Shown here: in pieces, positions 39,628 through 47,545 of the stretch
Position numbering within the stretch: position 1 is the stretch's first letter
Layout of the letters: each line of letters begins with the position of its first letter
Assembly: GCA_000696115.1 (NCBI GenBank)
Contig: JJOH01000010.1
Location: forward strand, 131,126 to 195,125
DNA: 64,000 bases
Source of the DNA: Streptomyces olindensis
GTDB lineage: Bacteria; Actinomycetota; Actinomycetes; Streptomycetales; Streptomycetaceae
Direction of reading: 5' to 3'
Made by a program: the position numbers and the translations under genes
Notes under the pieces: model-generated
What the model was told of the DNA's origin: nothing
Databases searched by the model: none
Seen by the model: only the letters and a program-made list of their open reading frames with translations

Positions 39628-39672
39628 CGTTCGGGACGAAGAGGTCGTGGGTTCAAATCCCGCCACCCCGAC
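39628..39672 (+). repeat. attR (45 bp)
   Basis: Identical to 22681-22725: the 3' part of tRNA-Pro from the anticodon arm to one base past the discriminator. It marks the right boundary of the element. The missing 5' half shows this is not a second tRNA gene. Confidence 0.97.
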
Positions 39673-39686
39673 AGTGAAGTACCAGG

Positions 39687-39723
39687 TCAGGGGCCTGATC
39701 CAGTGAGTGGATCAGGCCCCTGA
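39687..39723 (+). terminator. Native tRNA-Pro terminator, displaced by the element
   Basis: Perfect 16-bp stem TCAGGGGCCTGATCCA (39687-39702) with 39708-39723 and a 5-nt loop, 14 bases beyond attR. This would be the original terminator of tRNA-Pro before integration and may now serve the Rrf2 gene from the other side. Confidence 0.85.
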
Positions 39724-39757
39724 GTGGTTCCCGGAGACGCAGGGCGTTGCGGGGAAG

Positions 39758-40192
39758 CTAGCGAGGTGTCGCGAGTACGTCCTGGAGTACGTTCTCGAGC
39801 GTGACGCCGGCCAGTTCGTGTCTCAGGGTCTGCTCGATGCCCTCGTAGATGCGCTGCATCGTCGGCTGGATGCCGTGGCCCACCACGCATTCCTGGTCGG
39901 GGGTGGTGCGGTGCATCGCGAACAGCGGGCCGGGTTCGACTGCCTCGTACACGTCGAGCAGGGTCATCGACTCCAGCTCGCGCGCCAGTGACCAGCCCGC
40001 ACCCACGCCCCGCCGGGACTCCACGAGCCCGGCCCTGCGCAGTTCGCCGAGCAGCCGTCTGATCACCACGGGGTTGGTGTTCGCGCTGGTCGCGATCTGC
40101 TCGGAGGTGGCGACCTCGTGGCCCTGGCGCTGGTAGAGGCCGATCCAGGCCAGCGCGTGGGCGGCGATGGTCAGCCTGCTGTTGGCGCTCAT
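39758..40192 (-). CDS. Rrf2-family transcriptional regulator
   Basis: 144 residues from ATG 40192 (GAGGAGGAG upstream). The winged helix (IAAHALAWIGLYQRQGHEVATSEQIATSANTNPVVIRRLLGEL, then GLVESRRGVGAGWSLAR) is typical of Rrf2. It lacks the three-Cys cluster of IscR/NsrR, having only one Cys (ECVV), so it is more like YwnA/IscR-like cysteine-poor members that sense redox through one thiol or another signal. It is divergent from an SDR gene across three palindromic operators and very probably represses it and itself. Confidence 0.9.
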   Translation of the reverse strand: MSANSRLTIAAHALAWIGLYQRQGHEVATSEQIATSANTNPVVIRRLLGELRRAGLVESRRGVGAGWSLARELESMTLLDVYEAVEPGPLFAMHRTTPDQECVVGHGIQPTMQRIYEGIEQTLRHELAGVTLENVLQDVLATPR

Positions 40193-40221
40193 CGACTCCT
40201 CCTCTCGGCCGCAACGGTTTA

Positions 40222-40287
40222 TGTTACGACGGCCAGTCGTAACAGTTATTGTTGCAACAGACTGTCGTAACAATTAATGTTGCGACA
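40222..40287. promoter_or_regulatory. Three phased palindromic operators between Rrf2 and SDR genes
   Basis: Operator 1: TGTTACGAC-N5-GTCGTAACA (40222-40244). Central half-palindrome: TGTTGCAACA (40250-40259). Operator 2: TGTCGTAACA-N5-TGTTGCGACA (40263-40287, one mismatch). Centres at about 40,233, 40,254 and 40,275 are two helical turns apart, suggesting cooperative binding by the Rrf2 protein. All lie between the divergent starts. Confidence 0.82.
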
Positions 40288-40319
40288 GTCGGGAACGGCC
40301 AATCAACGAGGTGAGATGC

Positions 40320-41075
40320 ATGAGCAAGCCACTCGCGGGCAAGGTCGCCCTGGTCACCGGGGGGTCGCGCGGACTGGGAGCGGCGACCGTACGGCTGCTG
40401 GCCGAGCAGGGTGCCGACGTTGCCTTCACCTACGTCAGCTCCGAGCAGCTGGCGCAGGCTGTCGTCGACGAAGTGCGCGGCAAGGGAGCGAAGGCCGTCG
40501 CCTTCAAGTCCGACCAGGCGGACATGAGTCGGGCGCCGGCGCTGATCGACGACGTGGTCGCGCACTTCGGCGGCCTGGACATCCTCGTCAACAACGCGGC
40601 GATCTCGGTGGAGCAGGGCCGCACGGTCGACGACCCGGACGCCGACACCGCCGCACTGGACCGGATGCACGCCACCAACTACCTCGGCGTGATCGCCGTC
40701 ATCCGGGCCGCCTCCCGAGTGCTGCGCGCGGGCGGCCGCATCATCACGGTGAGTTCCGGACTGGGCTCCCGGGTCGGCCTCCCGGGCGTTGCCGACTACT
40801 CGGCGACCAAGTCAGGGATCGAGAGGTACACCATGGGGGTCGCGCGGGACCTCGGGCCCCGGAACATCACGGCCAACGTCGTGGAAGCCGGACTGATGGA
40901 GAGCGGCATGCAACCGCCGGACCCCGAGACCCTCAAGGCCCTGCTCAGCTCGCTGTCCCTGCAACGCATGGGTCACCCCGACGAAATCGCCGCGGCGATC
41001 GCCTTCCTGGCGAGCCCCGCCGCGTCGTACGTCACGGGCGCGGTGCTGGACGCCCACGGCGGCTACAACGCCTGA
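40320..41075 (+). CDS. Short-chain dehydrogenase/reductase controlled by Rrf2
   Basis: 251 residues. Classical SDR: cofactor motif VTGGSRGLGAA (N terminus), NNAA (about 89-92), active-site Ser in VSSGLGS, and YSATKSG with catalytic Tyr and Lys. An alkaline FabG-like NAD(P)-dependent oxidoreductase, cytoplasmic. ATG at 40320 follows GAGGTGA. Rrf2-SDR pairs in Streptomyces often respond to reactive electrophiles, so a quinone or aldehyde reductase role is plausible; the substrate is not visible. Confidence 0.92.
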   Translation: MSKPLAGKVALVTGGSRGLGAATVRLLAEQGADVAFTYVSSEQLAQAVVDEVRGKGAKAVAFKSDQADMSRAPALIDDVVAHFGGLDILVNNAAISVEQGRTVDDPDADTAALDRMHATNYLGVIAVIRAASRVLRAGGRIITVSSGLGSRVGLPGVADYSATKSGIERYTMGVARDLGPRNITANVVEAGLMESGMQPPDPETLKALLSSLSLQRMGHPDEIAAAIAFLASPAASYVTGAVLDAHGGYNA

Positions 41076-41095
41076 ACCACCCGAACCCCACCCCC

Positions 41096-41635
41096 TTACG
41101 CGCTGTCGGACCGTGCGGCGGGGTGTGGGGCGGCGCCCCTCAGGTCGTGCCTTTGGCGCACGCTCACCAGCGCTGATGTCGTCGGCAGACGAAGGCGCAG
41201 GCAGGCGGTGACCTCCTTTCCCCTGCCGCGGGGAGTCACTACGACTCGGTCGCAGATCGAGTGCACCAGGTGCAGCCCGTGGCCGCCGATGCGGTGCCGG
41301 TCGGGCTTCTTGAGCAGCGGGGCGTCGGGGGAACCGTCCCACACGCTGATCAGCAGATCGCTGTCGGTCAGTCGCAGCGTCAGGCCGCAGATGCCGGGAG
41401 CATGCCGGAGGGCGTTCGTGACCAGTTCGCTGACGACGAGCTCGGCGTCCACGGCCAGGGACGACGGCAGCGGGGCGCGGCCTCGGAGCGGGGCGTGTGC
41501 GAGCAAGGCGCGCAGGGCCCGGCGCGCGTCCACGGCGCTGACTCCGTCTTCTGCCCAGGCCGCGCCGTAACGCAGCGTCTCGTGCTCGTGCCTGCCCTGC
41601 TCATCTGCCGCCTGCTTCATAAGCGGGATGACCAT
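41096..41635 (-). CDS. HATPase_c protein (anti-sigma factor kinase type)
   Basis: 179 residues with the GHKL ATP-binding fold: VSELVTNALRHAP (N box), VWDGSPDAP (G1-like) and GGHGLHLVHSICDRV (G2). Single-domain proteins of this kind (RsbW/SpoIIAB-like) act as anti-sigma or regulatory kinases in Streptomyces. It is divergent from and next to a SpoIIE-type phosphatase, which would dephosphorylate an anti-sigma antagonist. Start ATG at 41635 or 41620 is uncertain; the two genes' 5' ends overlap slightly in the longer frames. Confidence 0.85.
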   Translation of the reverse strand: MVIPLMKQAADEQGRHEHETLRYGAAWAEDGVSAVDARRALRALLAHAPLRGRAPLPSSLAVDAELVVSELVTNALRHAPGICGLTLRLTDSDLLISVWDGSPDAPLLKKPDRHRIGGHGLHLVHSICDRVVVTPRGRGKEVTACLRLRLPTTSALVSVRQRHDLRGAAPHPAARSDSA

Positions 41636-41873
41636 GTGGGAGATCTTTCAACGCGATTGCCGCTCTTGGGCGGTTACCGGTCCTGCGCTTACCCGGGCGT
41701 CGACGAAACACGCACAGGCCGGCTCCCCCGCCTCCGCCGGTCCGGTGGGGAGGCGGAGATCACCGAGCCCTCGGACGACGTGGAGTTTTCTCGTGCGGGG
41801 GCATACGGGGAACACGAACGGGGGCATGCACGGCGGTGGACGGGGCGCCGGGCCGGCAGCGAGGAGGCCGAGA

Positions 41874-43625
41874 ATGACGGGGCGAGAGCATACGGAGACC
41901 GACCGCGGGTCGCCCATGCCGGCGTCTTCCGCCGCGCTGCGCGGTGCGCTGCAGGCCATCGGCGCCGGCGCCTACGTCGTCGACGAGCAGGGCTGCATCA
42001 TCGCCGTCAACACCCGCGCCGAGCACCTGCTGGCCCGGCCAGCCGAAGAACTCCTCGGGCACGACGCGCACGACCTGCTGCACCGCGATCCGCACGGTCA
42101 GCCGCTGCCGAGAGCCCGATGCGCCATGCGGCAGGCGTTCCACGAGGGGCGCACGGCACAGGCCGACGAGGACCATTTCGCGCGGGCCGACGGTTCCCTG
42201 CTGCCCATCTCCTGGCTGATCACCCCGTACGACATCGGTGAGCGCGCGGTCGGCACACTCGTCGTCTTCCACACATCGGAGCGTCCGCGGGGAGCCGGCC
42301 CGCGGCCGGCGTCGGCGGGCACGCCTCTGTCGGAGCTCGAACGGCTGACCCTGCTGGCGGAGACCACCACACAGCTGACCTCCACCCTCGACGTCGACCT
42401 GGCGCTGCAACGGCTGATGGCCCTGGTCGTACCGCGGCTGGCGGACTGGGCGGTCGTCGACCTGATCACGGAACGCGACGAAGTGTGGCGCACCGTCGTG
42501 GTACACGCCGAGGGGGACGGTCTCGTGCACCACGAGGACCTGGAGGGGCCGATGCCGCCGGTCCCTGAGGAATCGCCGATGCCTCTGTCCAGGGCCCTGC
42601 GCGGCGTCGCCTCCACCCTGGCCGGACCGCGGACGTACCGACGGACACCGGATTCCGGCATCGCGGTCGAGCAGCGCCGCCTGTTCGACACCACGGGGAT
42701 GCACTCCGCGGCCATCGCCCCCATCCGCAGTACCCGCGAAGTGCTGGGCGCGCTGACCCTGGGCCGCGCCGAGAACGGGGTGGCCTTCACCCCGGCCGAC
42801 CTTCCCCTGATCGAGGACATCGCCCGCCGCGCCGGCCTAGCCCTGGACAACGCCCGTCTCTACCAGCGTCAGCGCAAGGTCGCCGAGACCATGCAGAACC
42901 ATCTGCTGCCGCAGATGCCGGGCGTTCCGGGCCTGCAGATGACCGCCCGCTACCAGCCCGCGCCCGACGCCTCACAGGTCGGCGGCGACTGGTACGACGC
43001 CTTCCCCCTCTCCGACGGCTCCACCGCCCTGGCCGTGGGAGACGTCGTCGGACACGACCTGGAGGCCGCGGCCGGCATGGCACAGCTCCGCAACATGCTC
43101 CGCGCCTACGCCTGGTCCCAGAAGGAGCCCCCCAGCCGGATCGTCCAGCGGCTCGACGAGGCGATCCAGCACATCACCGACGTCACCATGGCCACCGTGG
43201 TCTTCGCCCGGATCGAAGTGGCGGAGGACGGTCACTGGCAGCTGTCCTGGACCAACGCGGGCCACCCTCCGCCGCTGCTGATCAGCCGGGACGGCCTGGC
43301 GGAGTACCTCACCGACGGCCACGGCATCCTCCTGGGCACCCAAGCGGACGCCCCGCGCCCCGACGCCACGGCGCCGCTGCCGCCCGGATCCACCCTGGTG
43401 CTGTACACCGACGGCCTCATCGAATCGCCCCGCCACACCCTCGACGAGGGGCTGGACCGACTGCGCCAGCACGCCGCCGCCCTCGCCCACCGCCCCCTCG
43501 CCTCGTTCACCGACCAGCTCCTGCGCCGCGTCCGCCCCGCCGGCAACGACGACGACGTCGCCCTCCTGGCCCTGCGCGCCCCCGGCCGACCGGCAGAGCA
43601 GGGCGTCCGCGGACACGGTCGGTGA
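41874..43625 (+). CDS. PAS-GAF-PP2C (SpoIIE-type) serine phosphatase
   Basis: 583 residues. A PAS domain (about 20-110; YVVDEQGCIIAVNTRAEHLLA, DDEDHFARADGSLLPISW) is followed by a GAF domain (about 155-330) and a PPM/SpoIIE phosphatase (about 345-575) with GGDWYDAFPL (metal Asp), AVGDVVGHDLEAA, LSWTNAGHPPPLL and LVLYTDGLIE. It senses a small ligand or redox state and dephosphorylates an anti-sigma antagonist. ATG at 41874 is preferred (GGAGG seven bases upstream); the longer frame to 41628 overlaps the HATPase start. Confidence 0.9.
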   Translation: MTGREHTETDRGSPMPASSAALRGALQAIGAGAYVVDEQGCIIAVNTRAEHLLARPAEELLGHDAHDLLHRDPHGQPLPRARCAMRQAFHEGRTAQADEDHFARADGSLLPISWLITPYDIGERAVGTLVVFHTSERPRGAGPRPASAGTPLSELERLTLLAETTTQLTSTLDVDLALQRLMALVVPRLADWAVVDLITERDEVWRTVVVHAEGDGLVHHEDLEGPMPPVPEESPMPLSRALRGVASTLAGPRTYRRTPDSGIAVEQRRLFDTTGMHSAAIAPIRSTREVLGALTLGRAENGVAFTPADLPLIEDIARRAGLALDNARLYQRQRKVAETMQNHLLPQMPGVPGLQMTARYQPAPDASQVGGDWYDAFPLSDGSTALAVGDVVGHDLEAAAGMAQLRNMLRAYAWSQKEPPSRIVQRLDEAIQHITDVTMATVVFARIEVAEDGHWQLSWTNAGHPPPLLISRDGLAEYLTDGHGILLGTQADAPRPDATAPLPPGSTLVLYTDGLIESPRHTLDEGLDRLRQHAAALAHRPLASFTDQLLRRVRPAGNDDDVALLALRAPGRPAEQGVRGHGR

Positions 43626-43649
43626 GCGACGCCTGGCCGCATCGTGCAC

Positions 43650-44630
43650 TCACCGGGAAGCGATGCGTCGGCCCGCGCCCACGGCCGCTCCCACGCCGAC
43701 GGCGGTCGCCGCGACGGCGAGACGGCGCAGGGCGGTCCCCCGCCGCCCGCCCCAGCCACCGTCGACCGATCCGGCCCCGGGCGCCGGTACGTGCAGGTTG
43801 CCGTGTGTCGCCGGGGCCGGCTCATCGGCGAGATGCGTCCGGTCCACCTGCCGCGCCGCCGCCCGTTCCAGCAGCCCGGGAGCCGTCCGTGACTGCAACA
43901 CCATGGCCCGCCCCATCGGACCGACCACCACCTCACGCCGGGGCTTCCGGACCACGCCCAGGATGGCGCGGGCGACCCGCTCGGCGCTGTACACGGGAGG
44001 CATGGCGACGACCTCGCGGCCCGTGTAGTTGGCCGCGTGCTGGAACAACGGGGTGTCGATGACGGCGGGCAGCACCGTGCACACGTGGATCTTCCCGGCC
44101 CCCGCCAGCCGCAGTTCCTGCCGCAGGCTCGCGCCGAGCGCCCGGACGGCATGCTTCGACATGACGTACGCGTGGGCGTAGGGCTGGCTCACCACCCCGG
44201 CGACCGAGGAGACGTCGACCAGGGTGCCGCTCCCCTGCTTCCGCATGGTGCGCAGAGCTGCCCGGGCCCCGTTCACGGAGCCCATGACGTTGACGTCGAT
44301 GACCCTGCGGAAATCCTCCAGCGGTACGTCCGAGAACGGCCCGAACACGGTGACCGCCGCGGAGTTGACCCATACGTCGATCCGCCCGAACCGTTCCACG
44401 GCACGCCGTGCGAGGTCGTCGACCGCCTTGACGTCCGTGACATCGGTCGGGACGACGAGCGTCCGGGCGCCCCGGTGCCGCTCGCAGTCGCGCGCGGCGG
44501 CTTCGAGGGCCTCCTGTCCCCGCGCGGCCAGCACCACGGCACAGCCCTTGCGCGCGAACGCCACCGCGGTGGCCCGTCCGATACCGCTCGACGCCCCCGT
44601 GATCACCACTACCGCATCCTTGACACGCAT
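43650..44630 (-). CDS. Short-chain dehydrogenase with C-terminal membrane helix
   Basis: 326 residues. Cofactor motif ITGASSGIGRA, NSAAV, VDVSSVAGVV and YVMSKHAVR (catalytic Tyr/Lys) are clear. Beyond residue ~235 the sequence departs from simple SDRs, with a basic linker and a hydrophobic C-terminal segment (about 305-322; AVAATAVGVGAAVGAG) that could anchor the enzyme to the membrane. Substrate unknown. It is convergent with the SpoIIE gene and separated from the next by about 160 bases. Confidence 0.88.
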   Translation of the reverse strand: MRVKDAVVVITGASSGIGRATAVAFARKGCAVVLAARGQEALEAAARDCERHRGARTLVVPTDVTDVKAVDDLARRAVERFGRIDVWVNSAAVTVFGPFSDVPLEDFRRVIDVNVMGSVNGARAALRTMRKQGSGTLVDVSSVAGVVSQPYAHAYVMSKHAVRALGASLRQELRLAGAGKIHVCTVLPAVIDTPLFQHAANYTGREVVAMPPVYSAERVARAILGVVRKPRREVVVGPMGRAMVLQSRTAPGLLERAAARQVDRTHLADEPAPATHGNLHVPAPGAGSVDGGWGGRRGTALRRLAVAATAVGVGAAVGAGRRIASR

Positions 44631-44789
44631 CCCGCCGCCTCCTCAGGGATCACCGGGGGAACACCGGGCCAGGGTCGTCCCCGGACCGGACCTGCGGTTG
44701 AGCCAGGTACCCGACGCCACATGGCGCAATCAGCGGAAGGACATCGGAACGGGCGGCGGAGAAAGACGGACGGAAGGCGGACGGGAGGG

Positions 44790-46913
44790 CTAGCCGGCCG
44801 ACGGCCACCGCCGCAGCACGAGGAGTGCCGTGTCGTCGGTGCGCTGGGAGGTGGACACGGCCCGCTCCAGCAGGTCGTCCACGAGCATGTCCAGGTTCCG
44901 GTCGTCGGAGCGTGCCAGTCGGCGGGCGAGGCGTGCCATGGAGTCGTCGAGGTCGATTCCCGGTCTTTCGATGAGGCCGTCGGTGTAGAGGACGAGCAGC
45001 CCGCCCTCGGTGAGCGGGAACCCGGTCACGGGAAAGGCTGCCTCGGCGGCGACTCCCAGGGGCGGTCCGGGCCGGACGTCGACGGGGCGGGCCTCGCCGT
45101 CGGGGAGGCGCAGGAGCGGCGGAGGGTGGCCGGCGCTGGCCAGCGTCACCCGGCGGCGCGCCAGGTCGAGGTGGGCGTACAGGCAGGTGGTGAACAGGTC
45201 GGGGCCCAGGTCGGTCAGGAGCCGGTTGGTTCTGGCCAGGATCTGGTCGGGGCGGGCGCTGAGGGTCGCGTGGGCGTGGACTGCGGTACGGACCTGCCCC
45301 ATCAGAGCGGCGGCGGCGGCGTTGTGGCCCTGGACGTCGCCGATGACGGCCGCGACCGCGGTGTCGCCGAGGCGGATCACGTCGTAGAAGTCCCCGCCGA
45401 TGTCCATGCCCCGGGTGGCGGGCAGGTAGCGGGCGGCGACGTCGAGACCGGTGACCGTGGGCAGCGCGCGCGGGAGCAGCGCCTGCTGGAGGCCGTGGGC
45501 GAGGTCCTGTTTCGTGTCGTACAGGCGCGCGCGGTCGAGGGCCTGGGCGATGAGCCCGGCCAGTGACGTCAGGACGGCGCGTTCCTCGGCCGGGAACGCA
45601 TGGGGGTTCTCGTAGGACAGGACGCAGCAGCCGACGGGCCGCCCGGAGACGATCAACGGCAGGAAGGCCCACGCTCGCTTGCCGCTGATCAGCGGAGCCT
45701 CGGGATAGATCCGCCGCATGTCCTGCGGGTCGGCGAAGAACGCGGGGATGCCGCTGCTGAGGGCGCGCCCGGCGGGGGTGAGCACGGTGTCGAGGGGCAG
45801 GCCGTCCAGACGGTCGATGGTGTGGGCGGCGTAGCCACGCTGGCCGATGATCCGCAGCCGGCCGGCCTCCACGGTGGACAGGACCAGGCCCTGGGCTCCG
45901 AACGCGGGCATGATCTGGTCGGCTACCAGGGCGATGACGTCCTGGACGCCGACCACCTCGGTCAGTGCCGCGGCCAGGTGCGTGAGCTGGTAGAGCTGCC
46001 CGGCTCGGGACGGCGTGGCGGTGCGCGTGGAGTGGCGGGGGGCCGGGGAGGGCGGGCCCGGTGCGCCGCTGGGCACGATACGGACGCTGATGCCGCTGGC
46101 GTCCGGATACAGGTGGAAGTCCAGCCAGTGGTCCGGTGGGCGGCACGCGGTGAACGCGACGGGCTCGCGGCTGATCACCGCGGCGCGGTAACGGTCCTCG
46201 TAGGTGGGGTCGTCGAGCCAGCGCAGGGACTGCCACGGGAGGGTGCCGAGCAGTTGACCGGCGCTGAGTCCGAGCAGCTCGCACGCCCCGGAGGTGACGT
46301 AGGTGATGCGCCCTTCCAGGTCCAGGGCACAACTGCCACCGGGCAGGCGCTCGGCGAAGTCGGCCGCGGCCATGGCCGGGCCGGTGGACCGGCGGCCGGC
46401 TTCGACGGGGAGGACGCGGGGCCCATCTCCACGGACCGGGGACCTGCCGGACTGCACCGCTTCCTCGATCAGCCGGGCCAGCCTTCGGCAACTGGAGCGG
46501 ATGTGGCCCTGTTCCCGCCGCGTCGTGTGCGGCGGGCGGGTGGCCGGCCACATCAGGAGCAGGGCGCCCCACCGCCGCACGCCGGTGACCGGCGCGGCGA
46601 CCAGCACCAGCGGGTAGGGAAGCACCATGGCGGTGCGCGGGTAGGAACGGGCCATCTCCTCCTGGCTGCCCACCCACACCACGCGGTCCTCGCGGACCGC
46701 GTCGGCCACCGGGGCCGGAGCGGCCAGCGAGACCCTCGCCCAGGGTGCGGCGAACTCGGCCGGAGCCCCGTAGAGAACGGCCAGGTGCAGCAGTTGCCCG
46801 TCCGGTGCGAGCAGATAGAGGGCGCCGACGGACGCGCCGGTGCGGCGGACCGTCTCCGCGAACGCTGCGTCCAGCTCGTCGACGTCGGTGGCGGGTTCAC
46901 CCGTGCTGGTCAC
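44790..46913 (-). CDS. GAF-PAS-GAF-PP2C (SpoIIE-type) serine phosphatase
   Basis: 707 residues: N-terminal GAF (about 10-155), PAS (about 185-275; GSCALDLEGRITYVTSGACELLGL), a second GAF (about 300-450; LTEVVGVQDVIALVADQIMPAFG), and the PPM/SpoIIE domain (about 465-700) with GGDFYDVIRL (metal-binding Asp), AVIGDVQGHNAAAAAL, LASAGHPPPLL and LVLYTDGLIE. Sensor phosphatase that would act on an anti-sigma antagonist or similar. Two such phosphatases within 6 kb, with an anti-sigma ATPase, form a local stress-signalling cluster. No antagonist gene is seen in the window. Confidence 0.9.
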   Translation of the reverse strand: MTSTGEPATDVDELDAAFAETVRRTGASVGALYLLAPDGQLLHLAVLYGAPAEFAAPWARVSLAAPAPVADAVREDRVVWVGSQEEMARSYPRTAMVLPYPLVLVAAPVTGVRRWGALLLMWPATRPPHTTRREQGHIRSSCRRLARLIEEAVQSGRSPVRGDGPRVLPVEAGRRSTGPAMAAADFAERLPGGSCALDLEGRITYVTSGACELLGLSAGQLLGTLPWQSLRWLDDPTYEDRYRAAVISREPVAFTACRPPDHWLDFHLYPDASGISVRIVPSGAPGPPSPAPRHSTRTATPSRAGQLYQLTHLAAALTEVVGVQDVIALVADQIMPAFGAQGLVLSTVEAGRLRIIGQRGYAAHTIDRLDGLPLDTVLTPAGRALSSGIPAFFADPQDMRRIYPEAPLISGKRAWAFLPLIVSGRPVGCCVLSYENPHAFPAEERAVLTSLAGLIAQALDRARLYDTKQDLAHGLQQALLPRALPTVTGLDVAARYLPATRGMDIGGDFYDVIRLGDTAVAAVIGDVQGHNAAAAALMGQVRTAVHAHATLSARPDQILARTNRLLTDLGPDLFTTCLYAHLDLARRRVTLASAGHPPPLLRLPDGEARPVDVRPGPPLGVAAEAAFPVTGFPLTEGGLLVLYTDGLIERPGIDLDDSMARLARRLARSDDRNLDMLVDDLLERAVSTSQRTDDTALLVLRRWPSAG

Positions 46914-47100
46914 AAGGCACCTCCAGCATCCCGCCCGACGTACCGAGCGTCGCGTCTACGGACGTTACGCCCAGCTGGAGCAGTCGGCACGTCGCAGCCA
47001 GCAGGTCCAGTCGGCCGTCGCATCGGCCGTCGCACCCGGGTTGCGCAGCCGGCCCGGCGTCCGGTCCGCGTGGGGTCCTCCGCCGCTGCCTCCGCCGCTG

Positions 47101-47349
47101 CTAGCGGCCGGTGGATTCCTCGGTGCCCTCGCCCTCCGGCCCCCGCCGGGCCTGCTCCTCGGCCTCGACGCCCTCCAGGGGCTTGCCCGCCGTCGTGCCC
47201 CGCTCCGGCTGGTAACCCTCCTGGGCGCTCGCCGTGCCGGGTACGGATCGCTCCTGTGCCGGGCTCTCGGCGCCCGAGTGCGCACCGGGCCCTCGGGGGT
47301 CGCGTGCCCGGTCGTGGCGGTCCCCGCGTTGCTCCTCGTGGCCGGTCAT
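47101..47349 (-). CDS. Small disordered hydrophilic protein (82 aa)
   Basis: 82 residues from ATG 47349 with GGGAGGGACGG upstream. The sequence is rich in Glu/Arg/Gly and has no hydrophobic core (HEEQRGDRHDRARDPRGPG, GVEAEEQARRGPEGEG). Proteins of this size and composition occur in many Streptomyces and are usually hypothetical. A 16-bp minisatellite begins just upstream of the ribosome-binding site. It may be co-transcribed with the SpoIIE gene 190 bases downstream. Confidence 0.6.
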   Translation of the reverse strand: MTGHEEQRGDRHDRARDPRGPGAHSGAESPAQERSVPGTASAQEGYQPERGTTAGKPLEGVEAEEQARRGPEGEGTEESTGR

Positions 47350-47360
47350 GTCCGTCCCTC

Positions 47361-47438
47361 CCGTCTGCCTCGGGCTCCGTCCGCCTCGGGTCCCGTCTGC
47401 CTCGGGCCCCGTCTGCCTCGGGCCCCGTCTGCCTCCGG
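47361..47438. repeat. 16-bp minisatellite, five units
   Basis: Units at 47361 (14-bp partial), 47375, 47391, 47407 and 47423 each resemble CCCCGTCTGCCTCGGG. They sit within the divergent promoter space between the 82-aa gene and the P450, next to the ribosome-binding site of the former. Confidence 0.85.
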
Positions 47439-47545
47439 TCCTCGCCGGGTTCCCTGAGGCGGATACCGGGAAACGGCGGACGGTGAGCGCGGTGCCCGGG
47501 CCGGGGCGGCGTTTCCGGGTGGGGCCGCCGGGCACCCGCCGAGGC

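Larger units (their letters stand above)
22681..39672. mobile_element. AICE integrated in tRNA-Pro
   Basis: About 17 kb bounded by perfect 45-bp direct repeats. Gene content and order fit the pSAM2/SLP1-type actinobacterial integrative and conjugative elements. A tyrosine integrase and Xis adjoin attL, followed by replication genes including a prim-pol protein, small Spd-like membrane proteins, a single FtsK-type TraB, and GntR-family control. Everything from int to the 60-aa gene reads on the minus strand; the regulators are divergent. Distinctive cargo: a TGT/DpdA-like protein, three lower-GC unknown genes and an HNH nuclease. All core modules appear intact, so it is probably mobile or recently so. 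Confidence 0.95.
39232..39757. other. Right-end non-coding stretch of the AICE, including attR
   Basis: About 525 bases with no gene. It holds a 9-bp inverted repeat GGCGGCATG/CATGCCGCC (39286-39294, 39317-39325), a 15-bp inverted repeat (listed separately), arm pair C, attR and the native tRNA terminator. Lower GC around 39,270-39,400 suggests promoters for the HNH gene and possibly an origin function. Confidence 0.7.

Noticed and set aside
39628..39672. Second tRNA-Pro gene at attR
   Set aside because: Only the 3' part is present; the 5' acceptor and D arms are missing. It is the right att repeat.
41628..41873. N-terminal 82-residue extension of the PAS-GAF-PP2C protein
   Set aside because: It overlaps the divergent HATPase start, has weak coding bias and poor composition; ATG 41874 has GGAGG.
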